From NCBI RefSeq assembly GCF_009183815.1, contig NZ_WEHX01000008.1, positions 1-50,941 on the forward strand: a DNA stretch of 50,941 nt, written 5' to 3'. Made by a program: the position numbers and the translations under genes. Of this stretch, positions 44,102 through 50,941 are shown one piece after another (position 1 is the stretch's first letter; each line of letters begins with the position of its first letter). The notes under the pieces were generated by a model, which had not been told where the DNA came from, did not search any database, and was given only the letters and a program-made list of their open reading frames with translations. Source of the DNA: Sutterella seckii (lineage in GTDB: Bacteria; Pseudomonadota; Gammaproteobacteria; Burkholderiales; Burkholderiaceae_F).

Positions 44102-46087
44102 ATGAAAATCATTTACACCGACGTGCTGGTTATCGGCGGTGGCCTTGCCGGACTCCGCATGGCCGTTGCTGCCAAGCGCCGCGGCCACGACTCGATCGTC
44201 CTTTCTCTCGTTCCGCCGAAGCGCAGCCACTCGAAGGCTGCCCAGGGCGGCATGCAGGCCTCTCTCGGCAACGTGATCAAGGGCGTGGGCGACAACGAGG
44301 ACGTTCACTTCGGCGACACCGTCCGCGGCTCCGACTGGGGTGCGGACCAGGAAGTCGTCCGCATGTTCGTGAACACCTCGCCCAAGGCCGTGCGTGAGCT
44401 CGCCGCCTGGGGCTGCCCCTGGTCGCGAATCACCGCCGGTGACCGTCAGGTGATCATCAACGGCGAGAAGGTGACGATTACGGAACGCAAGGAAGCGCAG
44501 GGCATGATGAACCAGCGCGACTTCGGCGGCACCAAGAAGTGGCGTACCTGCTACGTGTCCGACTGCACGGGCCACGCCATGCTCAATACCGTTTCCGACC
44601 GCATCATCGCCGAAAAGGTTCCGGTGATCGAACGCGTTGAAGCGCTCTCGCTCATTTCCGACGGCAAGCGCTGCTACGGCGCGATCGTCCGCGACCTCAT
44701 CACGGGCGAACTCATGGCTTACGTCGCCAAGGCGACCGCCATCGCCACGGGCGGTGCCGGCCGTATCTACCGCGTCACGACGAACGCCGTGATCTGCGAC
44801 GGCACGGGCTACGACCTCGCCCTCAAGACGGGCGTCGCCACCCTCTCCAACATGGAAGCCATTCAGTTCCACCCGACCGGCATCTTCCCGGCCGGCATTC
44901 TGGTGACGGAAGGCTGCCGCGGTGACGGCGGTCTGCTGCGCGACGTCGACGGCTACCGCTTCATGCCGGACGTTGAACCGGAAAAGAAGGAACTCGCCTC
45001 CCGCGACGTGGTTTCGCGCCGCATGGAAGAACGCATTGCCATGGGCAAGGGCGTCAAGACCAAGTACGGCGAACACCTCTGGCTCGACATCACGCTCCTC
45101 GGCGAACACCACATCAAGCACAAGCTCCGTGAAGTCTACGAAATCTGCCACTACTTCCTCGGCGTTGACCCGACGAAGGAATGGGTTCCGGTCCGTCCGG
45201 CGCAGCACTACACCATGGGCGGCGTGCGCACGAAGCCGAGCGGCGAATCCGAGACCCTGAAGGGCCTCTTCGCGGCCGGCGAAGCCGCCTGCTGGGATAT
45301 GCACGGCTTCAACCGCCTCGGCGGCAACTCCGTTGCTGAAACCGTCGTTGCCGGCATGATCGTCGGCGAATACATCGCCGACTTCTGCGATAAGGCCGAA
45401 AACGGCATCGACATCCCGACGTCCCTCATTTACGATGCTCTCGCCAAGGAACAGGCCGAACTGAACGGCTACCTGAAGAACACCGGCAATGAAGACGCTG
45501 TGGCGCTCCGTACCCGCATGCAGGAAATCATGACGACCAAGATCGGCATTTTCCGCAAGGGCAAGGACATGCAGGAAGCCGTCACGGAACTCGAGGAGCT
45601 CTACAAGCGCTCCTTCAACATCCCTGTGAAGGACGTTACCGGCAACAACCCCGAACTCGTCTACGCGTACCGCACCCGCTCGATGCTTCGCGTTGCGCTT
45701 ACGGTTGCTCTCGGCGCCTACAGCCGTCAGGAATCGCGCGGCGCTCACTACCGCGAAGACTACTCGGTCCGCGACGACGTCAAGTGGCTCAAGCGCACGA
45801 TCGCCACGTGGAAGGAAGGCGATACGCTGCCGACCCTCTCCTACAAGGATCTTGACATCAGCAAGATGGAGCTTCCCCCGGGATTCCGCGGCTACGGCGT
45901 CAAGAACTACATCGAAAATCCCGAATCCGCCAAGCGCCAGGCCGAAGTCGACGCCATCCGTCAGAAGATGGAAGCCGAAGGCAAGGATCGCTGGGCCATC
46001 CAGGATGCGATCATGCCGTACCAGCATCTGCTGCCGAAGCGCCTCCAGGGCCGCAACGAGCGCATCGATGAACCGCTGAAAGACTAA
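44102..46087 (+). CDS. frdA: Fumarate reductase flavoprotein subunit FrdA (Wolinella-type)
   Basis: The 661-residue catalytic subunit carries covalent FAD and reduces fumarate to succinate. It shows the FAD fold ([17 protein letters not shown]), the flavin-linking region [59 protein letters not shown] and [17 protein letters not shown]. By eye its sequence is much closer to epsilonproteobacterial quinol:fumarate reductase than to the E. coli enzyme, suggesting an acquired lineage. The ATG at 44102 follows AGGA; an upstream ATG at 44021 gives an atypical extension. frdB follows by 20 bases. Codon use is strongly biased toward preferred codons, implying high expression. Confidence 0.94.
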   Translation: MKIIYTDVLVIGGGLAGLRMAVAAKRRGHDSIVLSLVPPKRSHSKAAQGGMQASLGNVIKGVGDNEDVHFGDTVRGSDWGADQEVVRMFVNTSPKAVRELAAWGCPWSRITAGDRQVIINGEKVTITERKEAQGMMNQRDFGGTKKWRTCYVSDCTGHAMLNTVSDRIIAEKVPVIERVEALSLISDGKRCYGAIVRDLITGELMAYVAKATAIATGGAGRIYRVTTNAVICDGTGYDLALKTGVATLSNMEAIQFHPTGIFPAGILVTEGCRGDGGLLRDVDGYRFMPDVEPEKKELASRDVVSRRMEERIAMGKGVKTKYGEHLWLDITLLGEHHIKHKLREVYEICHYFLGVDPTKEWVPVRPAQHYTMGGVRTKPSGESETLKGLFAAGEAACWDMHGFNRLGGNSVAETVVAGMIVGEYIADFCDKAENGIDIPTSLIYDALAKEQAELNGYLKNTGNEDAVALRTRMQEIMTTKIGIFRKGKDMQEAVTELEELYKRSFNIPVKDVTGNNPELVYAYRTRSMLRVALTVALGAYSRQESRGAHYREDYSVRDDVKWLKRTIATWKEGDTLPTLSYKDLDISKMELPPGFRGYGVKNYIENPESAKRQAEVDAIRQKMEAEGKDRWAIQDAIMPYQHLLPKRLQGRNERIDEPLKD

Positions 46088-46107
46088 TTTGGGAGCTTTG
46101 ATAGAAA

Positions 46108-46959
46108 ATGACCCAGGAAAAGACCCAGACGGCGGCTCCGGCCGCCAAGGCCGCGGATGCTCCCGCCAAGAAGCATCGTCTTCTGAAGATCAGCATCCTG
46201 CGCTACAACCCGCAGGATCCGGACAGCGTTCCGCACATGCAGACGTACGAGCTCCAGGAATCGGACTCGATGACGCTCTTCATTGCCCTGAATGATCTCC
46301 GCGACGAACAGGATCCCACGCTGCAGTTCGACTTCGTCTGCCGCGCCGGCATCTGCGGTTCGTGCGCGATGCTCATCAACGGCAAGCCGGGCCTCGCCTG
46401 CCGCACCCTGACGAAGGATCTGCCCGACGAGTTCACGCTCGCCCCGCTGCCTGCCTTCGAACTTATCGGCGACCTTTCGGTCAACACCGGCAAGTGGATG
46501 CGCAACATGTCCGAACGCATGGAAACGTGGGTTCACGCGAAGATCGACGAAGTCGACCTCCGCAAGCAGGAAGCGCCGATGGACCCGCAGCTCGCCGAGG
46601 ACATCTACGTTCTCGACCGCTGCGTCGAATGCGGCTGCTGCATCGCCGGCTGCGGCACCGTCCGCATCCGCCCGGACTTCGTGGGCGCCGTGGGCATCAA
46701 CAAGATCGCCCGCTTCCGCCTTGATCCGCGCGACGAGCGCAACGACGCCGACTACTACGAAGTCGTCGGCGACGAATCCGGCGTTTTCGGCTGCATGTCG
46801 CTGCTCGCCTGCCACGACTTCTGCCCGAAGGATCTTCCGCTCAAGACCCAGATCGCCTTCATCCGCCGCAAGATGGCTGAACAGGGCATGGGCAACTACG
46901 ACAAGGTCCTGCCGACGCAGAACGGCAAGAAGGCTATTCCGATCAAGCCTATTAAGTAA
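46108..46959 (+). CDS. frdB: Fumarate reductase iron-sulfur subunit FrdB
   Basis: The 283-residue subunit carries electrons from the membrane anchor to FrdA. The [2Fe-2S] cluster is set by C78, C83, C86 and C98 (CRAGICGSC and ACRT), the [4Fe-4S] by CVECGCCIAGC (172-182), and the [3Fe-4S] by C229, C235 and C239 with the next C-terminal segment. An Ala/Lys-rich N-terminal extension of about 24 residues is unusual. It is expected to need a cytochrome b anchor (FrdC), which is not encoded on either side here. A strong terminator follows. Confidence 0.94.
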   Translation: MTQEKTQTAAPAAKAADAPAKKHRLLKISILRYNPQDPDSVPHMQTYELQESDSMTLFIALNDLRDEQDPTLQFDFVCRAGICGSCAMLINGKPGLACRTLTKDLPDEFTLAPLPAFELIGDLSVNTGKWMRNMSERMETWVHAKIDEVDLRKQEAPMDPQLAEDIYVLDRCVECGCCIAGCGTVRIRPDFVGAVGINKIARFRLDPRDERNDADYYEVVGDESGVFGCMSLLACHDFCPKDLPLKTQIAFIRRKMAEQGMGNYDKVLPTQNGKKAIPIKPIK

Positions 46960-46990
46960 GCTTGACCGCAGAGTCTGACTCTGTCTGAAA

Positions 46991-47026
46991 GAGGCTGGTA
47001 TCCATTTTGGGTATCAGCCTTTTTTA
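46991..47026 (+). terminator. Terminator of frdAB
   Basis: AGGCTGGTATCC and GGGTATCAGCCT pair around TATTTT-type loop sequence and are followed by a T6 run. Confidence 0.88.
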
Positions 47027-47200
47027 TTGCTCCGATATTTTTTGAGAAAAGTAAATTTCAAAGTTATACCTTAATTAAGATCAGTCTTTTTTACACTCCA
47101 GATATATGGGCGCACCAAACCGGTGCGGCTTTTTCTCTTAAACAAGCCATCCGTTCTTACAAGTAAGGGTTCTTCCGATATTCAAAAGGAAAATGAGCTA

Positions 47201-47229
47201 TTTACATTGAGCGAGATAAGCAGTAATAT
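47201..47229 (+). promoter_or_regulatory. Putative sigma-70 promoter of aspA
   Basis: TTTACA (47201-47206), a 17-base spacer and TAATAT (47224-47229) make a reasonable promoter about 210 bases upstream of aspA. The rest of the gap 46960-47439 holds the frdB terminator, an AT-rich stretch and the palindrome at 47259-47276; no gene is seen. Confidence 0.5.
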
Positions 47230-47258
47230 TTACTCAACGCAAGAAAGACTCTTTAAAT

Positions 47259-47276
47259 ATACGTATCTACACGTAT
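47259..47276. promoter_or_regulatory. Palindromic operator-like element upstream of aspA
   Basis: ATACGTATCTACACGTAT has ATACG/CGTAT arms around eight bases and differs from the frd element at two positions (C to T and T to C), both in the spacer. It lies just downstream of the proposed -10 box, where a bound repressor could block initiation or early elongation. Confidence 0.6.
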
Positions 47277-47439
47277 TAAAGAGTAGTTCAAGCGAACTGC
47301 TTCACTCAGACAGCAGCGGACCACAGCTGATCCTCGGATAACTGGCTGCTGGGAGTGAGTCAACTGCAAATGCGGTTTTAAAGAGCAAATCCCGCTCTTA
47401 TTAAATAAAACCGCATCGGACATATTTGAGGAGCAATAA

Positions 47440-48837
47440 ATGTCCCGTATTGAAAGCGATTTCCTTGGTTCTCTCGAGATCCCTGATGAGGATTACTACG
47501 GCGTGCAGACGATGCGCGGCAAGCAGAACTTCCACATCACCGAAATGCCGATGAGCCAGGAACCGTTCTTCGCTCAGGCCTTCGGTTATGTCAAGAAGGC
47601 TGCCGCCATGGCGAACAAGGAACTCGGCACGATCCCGGCCGACGTTGCTGACGCCCTGATCTGGGCCTGCGACCAGCTCATCGCCGGCAAGTACAACGAT
47701 CAGTTCGTTACCGACTGGCTCCAGGGTGGTGCCGGCACGTCCACGAACATGAACTGCAACGAGGTTATCTCCAACCTCGCCTGCGAACACCTCGGCCTCG
47801 CCAAGGGCGACAAGAAGGTTTCCCCGAACGACCACGCCAACTTCGGCCAGTCGACGAACGACACCTATCCGACCGCTCTGCACCTCTCGCTGCTCCTTCG
47901 CTCGAACGTCCTCCTGAAGGCCGTTGAAGAGCTCGTCGGCAGCTTCTACGCTCAGGCTGAAAAGAACAAGAACGTTCTGAAGATGGGCCGCACCCACCTG
48001 CAGGACGCCGTCCCGATGTCCTTCGGCCAGGAATTCCATGGCTGGGGCACGACGATTGCTGACGAAATCAAGGTCATCAAGGAAGCCCAGGCTCACCTGA
48101 AGGTCGTCAACCTCGGCGCCACCGCCATCGGCACGACCGTTACGGCTCACCCGGACTATCCGGCCCTCGCCGTCAAGCACCTCGCTGAGATCACCGGCAT
48201 CGACTTCGTCAACAGCGACGACCTGATCGCCGCCACGTCCGACTGCGGCGCCTACGTTGGTCTCTCCTCCGCCTGCAAGAGCCTCGCCGTCAAGCTCACG
48301 AAGGTCTGCAACGACCTCCGTCTCCTCGCTTCCGGCCCGCGCACCGGCCTTTCCGAACTCGTCCTGCCGCAGCTCCAGCCGGGCAGCTCGATCATGCCGG
48401 GCAAGGTCAATCCGGTCATCCCGGAAGTGACGAACCAGGCTTCGTTCCTCGCCATCGGTCTCGACACGTCCGTCATGCTCGCCGCTTCCGCCGGCCAGCT
48501 CGAACTGAACGTGATGGAACCGGTCATCTCCTTCGCGCTCTACATGCAGATGAAGGTCCTCACGAACGCCTGCATCGCGCTGCGTGAGAAGTGCGTCGAC
48601 GGCATCGTCGTCAACGCCAAGCACTGCGAAGACCTCGTCATGGGCTCCCTCGGCATCGTTACGGTTCTGAAGCCGCACTTCGGCTACAAGCCCTGCGCCG
48701 CCGTTGCTCGCGAAGGCTTCCTCACCGGCAAGTCGCTGCACCAGCTCGTCGTCGAAGAAAAGAAGATGCTGACCCAGGAAGAGTGGGACAAGGTCTTCAC
48801 GTACGACAACCTCATCAACCCGAAGTTCGAGCAGTAA
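47440..48837 (+). CDS. aspA: Aspartate ammonia-lyase AspA
   Basis: The 465-residue enzyme releases ammonia from L-aspartate to give fumarate, the electron acceptor for FrdAB. It begins RIESDFLGSLEIPDEDYYGVQT and has GRTHLQDAVPMSFGQEF, the fumarase/aspartase signature GSSIMPGKVNPVIPE, and a C-terminal lysine-rich segment typical of aspartases rather than fumarases. A GAGGAG site precedes the ATG. Codon bias suggests high expression. It lies between frdAB and a Dcu carrier, so aspartate uptake, deamination and fumarate respiration are encoded together. Confidence 0.94.
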   Translation: MSRIESDFLGSLEIPDEDYYGVQTMRGKQNFHITEMPMSQEPFFAQAFGYVKKAAAMANKELGTIPADVADALIWACDQLIAGKYNDQFVTDWLQGGAGTSTNMNCNEVISNLACEHLGLAKGDKKVSPNDHANFGQSTNDTYPTALHLSLLLRSNVLLKAVEELVGSFYAQAEKNKNVLKMGRTHLQDAVPMSFGQEFHGWGTTIADEIKVIKEAQAHLKVVNLGATAIGTTVTAHPDYPALAVKHLAEITGIDFVNSDDLIAATSDCGAYVGLSSACKSLAVKLTKVCNDLRLLASGPRTGLSELVLPQLQPGSSIMPGKVNPVIPEVTNQASFLAIGLDTSVMLAASAGQLELNVMEPVISFALYMQMKVLTNACIALREKCVDGIVVNAKHCEDLVMGSLGIVTVLKPHFGYKPCAAVAREGFLTGKSLHQLVVEEKKMLTQEEWDKVFTYDNLINPKFEQ

Positions 48838-48900
48838 TTCGAACTCGCCACGCTCTGACCCGGACAAATTAAATAAATAGATCCGGGAAGAGCAGACCGA

Positions 48901-49014
48901 CAGAGCCTCTCGAAAAGAGAGGCTCTGCGATCAACCACCAAAGCGGGGTCGTCTGATTTCCCGAACTGCAGCTGCTGATCAAACACTTGGGGCATGAAAA
49001 GAAATTTTCATGCC
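48901..49014 (+). other. Two perfect hairpins between aspA and dcuB
   Basis: CAGAGCCTCTC-GAAAA-GAGAGGCTCTG (48901-48927) has an 11-bp stem, and GGCATGAAAA-GAAA-TTTTCATGCC (48991-49014) a 10-bp stem with a GAAA tetraloop. Neither is followed by a T-run. The first may weakly end aspA transcription or protect its 3' end; the second lies in the dcuB leader. Confidence 0.7.
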
Positions 49015-49134
49015 GCAGGCGTCCGGAGAAGCCGCATGCAGGATCAGTTACCAGAGCGAGCACCGCCCTCGCCTGATTGGCTTTAGAGCATTCCCATACT
49101 GGGCAAAAGCAAATCGGGAGGAGGAGATCTCAAC

Positions 49135-50484
49135 ATGCCTGGAGGCATTATGGATTTCATGCTTATTCTTCAGATCGTTGTCCTGCTCGGCGCGATCTTC
49201 CTCGGTGTCCGTCTCGGCGGCATCGGTATTGGCTACGCCGGCGGTCTCGGCGTGCTCGTCCTCGGTCTTCTTCTCGGCATGAAGCCGGGCAATATTCCCT
49301 GGGACGTGATTCTCATCATCGCCTCGGTGATCGCTGCCATTTCCTGCATGCAGCTCGCCGGCGGCCTTGACTACCTCGTTCAGATTGCTGAACGCATCCT
49401 TCGTTCGAACCCGAAGCAGATCAACTATCTCGCTCCTGTCGTGACCTACGTCCTGACGTTTTTCGCCGGTACGGGCCACACCGCCTTCTCGATGATCCCG
49501 GTTATCGTTGAAGTTGCCAAGGAACAGAAGATTCGTCCCTGCTGCCCGCTTTCGATCGCCGTCGTCGCCTCCCAGATCGCCATTACGGCTTCCCCGGTTT
49601 CCGCGGCCGTGATCTACATGTCCGGCGTTCTTGAACCGTTCGGCTGGTCCTACCCGGCTCTGCTCGGCATTTGGCTCCTGACGACCTTCGTCGGCTGCAT
49701 GCTCACCGCCTTCGTGATGACGAAGATCCAGAACATGGATCTCGAGTCCGATCCGGTCTACAAGGAACGTCTCGCCAAGGGTCTCGTGAAGGCCTCCTCC
49801 GGCGTTGCCCAGATGGAGCTCAAGCCCTATGCCAAGCGCTCCGTGCTGATCTTCCTCCTCGGCGTTATCTGCGTTGTTCTTTACGCTTCCGCGATTTCGC
49901 CTGCTGTCGGCCTCATCAAGAACGTTATCGTTCCGCGTGACGCCGCCATCATGAGCCTCATGCTTACGGTCGCCACCCTGACGACGATCTTCTGTAAGGT
50001 TGAACTCGGCAATGTCGCTTCGACTTCCGTCTTCAAGTCCGGTATGGTTGCCTGCGTCTGCGTGCTCGGCGTTGCCTGGCTCGGCGACACGTTCGTGTCC
50101 GGCCATGTGAACGAGATCAAGTCGTTCGCTGCTGACGCTGTGGTTGCCTACCCGGCTCTCCTCGCCGTCGTGTTCTTCTTCGCCGCCATGCTCCTCTACT
50201 CGCAGGCTGCTACCGCGAAGGCCATCACCCCGGCCATCGTCGCTGCCCTCGGCATCAGCGCCGCCAATCCTGGCGACTCCTACATGCTCGTGGCCTCGTT
50301 CGCTGCTGTGTCCGCCCTCTTCGTGCTCCCGACCTACCCGACCCTCCTCGGCGCGGTCCAGATGGACGACACCGGCACGACCCGCATCGGCAAGTACGTG
50401 TTCAACCACGCCTTCTTCATCCCGGGCCTTCTCGCCATCGTCTTCTCGGTGTGCCTCGGCTTCGTCGCCTGCATGGTCTTCTAA
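49135..50484 (+). CDS. dcuB: Anaerobic C4-dicarboxylate transporter, DcuA/DcuB family
   Basis: The 449-residue inner-membrane antiporter has about 10-12 helices and the family segments RLGGIGIGYAGGLGVLVLGLLLG, FFAGTGHTAFSMIPVIVEVAKEQKIRP and ASQIAITASPVSAAVIYMS. It exchanges external aspartate or fumarate for succinate. DcuA and DcuB are hard to separate by eye, so the symbol is provisional. The start is preceded by AGGAGGAG; a second in-frame ATG at 49150 is possible. Its location after aspA and frdAB supports a role in fumarate respiration. Confidence 0.88.
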   Translation: MPGGIMDFMLILQIVVLLGAIFLGVRLGGIGIGYAGGLGVLVLGLLLGMKPGNIPWDVILIIASVIAAISCMQLAGGLDYLVQIAERILRSNPKQINYLAPVVTYVLTFFAGTGHTAFSMIPVIVEVAKEQKIRPCCPLSIAVVASQIAITASPVSAAVIYMSGVLEPFGWSYPALLGIWLLTTFVGCMLTAFVMTKIQNMDLESDPVYKERLAKGLVKASSGVAQMELKPYAKRSVLIFLLGVICVVLYASAISPAVGLIKNVIVPRDAAIMSLMLTVATLTTIFCKVELGNVASTSVFKSGMVACVCVLGVAWLGDTFVSGHVNEIKSFAADAVVAYPALLAVVFFFAAMLLYSQAATAKAITPAIVAALGISAANPGDSYMLVASFAAVSALFVLPTYPTLLGAVQMDDTGTTRIGKYVFNHAFFIPGLLAIVFSVCLGFVACMVF

Positions 50485-50542
50485 TACCTGACTCGCGAGG
50501 GAAAGCATCCTCAGCGGTGCTTTCCTGATGAAGTAAAAAATG

Positions 50543-50574
50543 CAAGGGACTGTCTTCGGATGGTCCCTTTTTTT
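50543..50574 (+). terminator. Terminator of dcuB
   Basis: AAGGGACTGTC-TTCG-GATGGTCCCTT is followed by a T7 run. Another hairpin, GGAAAGCA/TGCTTTCC (about 50500-50525), precedes it. Confidence 0.92.
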
Positions 50575-50625
50575 GCACCCTGGGCAGGCGCTATTTCTGA
50601 TCTCTAATGTTCGAGCTCAAGGGAC

Positions 50626-50653
50626 TTGACATATTTTTTGAAATCAGTAAAAT
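50626..50653 (+). promoter_or_regulatory. Strong sigma-70 promoter of the tRNA cluster
   Basis: A consensus TTGACA (50626-50631), 16 bases and TAAAAT (50648-50653) lie 13 bases before the first tRNA, as expected for a stable-RNA promoter. Confidence 0.85.
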
Positions 50654-50666
50654 CTCTCTTCTCAAT

Positions 50667-50742
50667 GCGGGAGTAGCTCAGTTGGTAGAGCGCAACCTTG
50701 CCAAGGTTGAGGTCGCGAGTTCGAGACTCGTCTCCCGCTCCA
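50667..50742 (+). tRNA. tRNA-Gly (anticodon GCC)
   Basis: The acceptor GCGGGAG pairs with CTCCCGC. The D-arm AGCTCAGTTGGTAGAGC, anticodon loop TTGCCAA and T-arm GTTCGAGAC are all present, and CCA is encoded. It is identical to the copy at 50844. Confidence 0.96.
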
Positions 50743-50755
50743 TTGAGACTAGGAC

Positions 50756-50829
50756 GGCGCGATAGCAAAGTGGCCATGCACCGGATTGCAAATCCGTTTA
50801 CGGCGGTTCGATTCCGCCTCGCGCCTCCA
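50756..50829 (+). tRNA. tRNA-Cys (anticodon GCA)
   Basis: The acceptor GGCGCGA pairs with TCGCGCC. The anticodon loop TTGCAAA lies in a CCGGA/TCCG stem, the T-loop is GGTTCGATTCC, and CCA is encoded. It sits 13 bases after the first tRNA-Gly. Confidence 0.96.
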
Positions 50830-50843
50830 GGCACAGAATTCCT

Positions 50844-50919
50844 GCGGGAGTAGCTCAGTTGGTAGAGCGCAACCTTGCCAAGGTTGAGGTCGCGAGTTCG
50901 AGACTCGTCTCCCGCTCCA
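50844..50919 (+). tRNA. tRNA-Gly (anticodon GCC), second copy
   Basis: An exact 76-base duplicate of the tRNA-Gly at 50667, including encoded CCA. The cluster may continue beyond the window. Confidence 0.96.
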
Positions 50920-50941
50920 GACTTAAAGAGAGGGGAACGGA

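Noticed and set aside
43754-46027. A 757-codon antisense frame over frdA and its leader
   Set aside because: It mirrors strongly biased frdA codons and shows Ala/Val/Asp-rich shadow composition; frdA on the plus strand is unmistakable.
50604-50834. A 76-codon minus-strand frame with a familiar-looking SRTRDLNLGK segment
   Set aside because: It is the reverse complement of the tRNA-Gly/tRNA-Cys genes, a well-known spurious annotation.

Overview
The window is a GC-rich chromosomal segment of a proteobacterium, most likely a betaproteobacterium of the Burkholderiales and probably Sutterella-like. This is inferred from gene order and lifestyle, not from a marker gene. Two gene orders familiar from Burkholderiales are present: thrC-(mobB)-moeA-moaD-moaE-clpB, and orn diverging from an M48-type membrane protein plus rsgA. 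The metabolic genes suit an anaerobic organism living on amino acids and C4-dicarboxylates: aspartase, fumarate reductase, two Dcu-type carriers, serine dehydratase, a flavocytochrome-c-like periplasmic reductase, a PutP symporter and peptide-binding proteins. No phage, transposase or CRISPR array was found.

Layout. 1-7 kb: a truncated parvulin, a PIN-PhoH ATPase, a Tat-exported metallophosphoesterase, an M20 amidohydrolase and a peptide-binding protein interrupted by an amber codon. 7-14 kb: a glycosyltransferase, a Crp/Fnr regulator, a siderophore-type esterase under a Fur-like palindrome, a DUF4143 ATPase, a cupin with a frame change, and an exported FAD reductase. 14-21 kb: a threonine-synthase homologue and the molybdopterin genes, then clpB behind a near-consensus heat-shock promoter. 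21-32 kb: an exported protein with KLPEGHP repeats, a conserved hypothetical, an alpha/beta hydrolase, a second broken peptide-binding gene, putP, moaA, rsgA and an M48 homologue. 32-43 kb: orn, dcuC, sdaA, nsrR-hmp, then the ridA-recG-oxyR-AI-2E run. 43-50.5 kb: the fumarate module frdAB, aspA and dcuB. The window closes with a tRNA-Gly/Cys/Gly cluster.

How the genes work together. Aspartate taken up by a Dcu carrier is deaminated by AspA to fumarate. FrdAB reduces fumarate to succinate, which leaves by antiport. The frd and aspA upstream regions share a nearly identical 18-bp palindromic element, which suggests a common regulator. NsrR-Hmp and OxyR give nitric oxide and peroxide defence. 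MoaA, MoaD, MoaE, MoeA and MobB serve molybdoenzymes encoded elsewhere.

Most notable points. (1) The threonine-synthase homologue has Asp where the PLP-binding Lys should be, and two further active-site motifs are altered. (2) The M48 homologue has lost all three zinc ligands (HExxH reads ANLAR). (3) The frd and aspA operator-like palindromes. (4) A hairpin-rich leader of about 0.6 kb before frdA, with no frdC membrane anchor in sight. (5) Five 23-bp repeats beside the hmp promoter. (6) An unusual number of small gene lesions: two amber codons, a 61-bp insertion, frameshifts in clpB and the cupin, and a truncated parvulin. These could be real decay or sequencing/assembly error.
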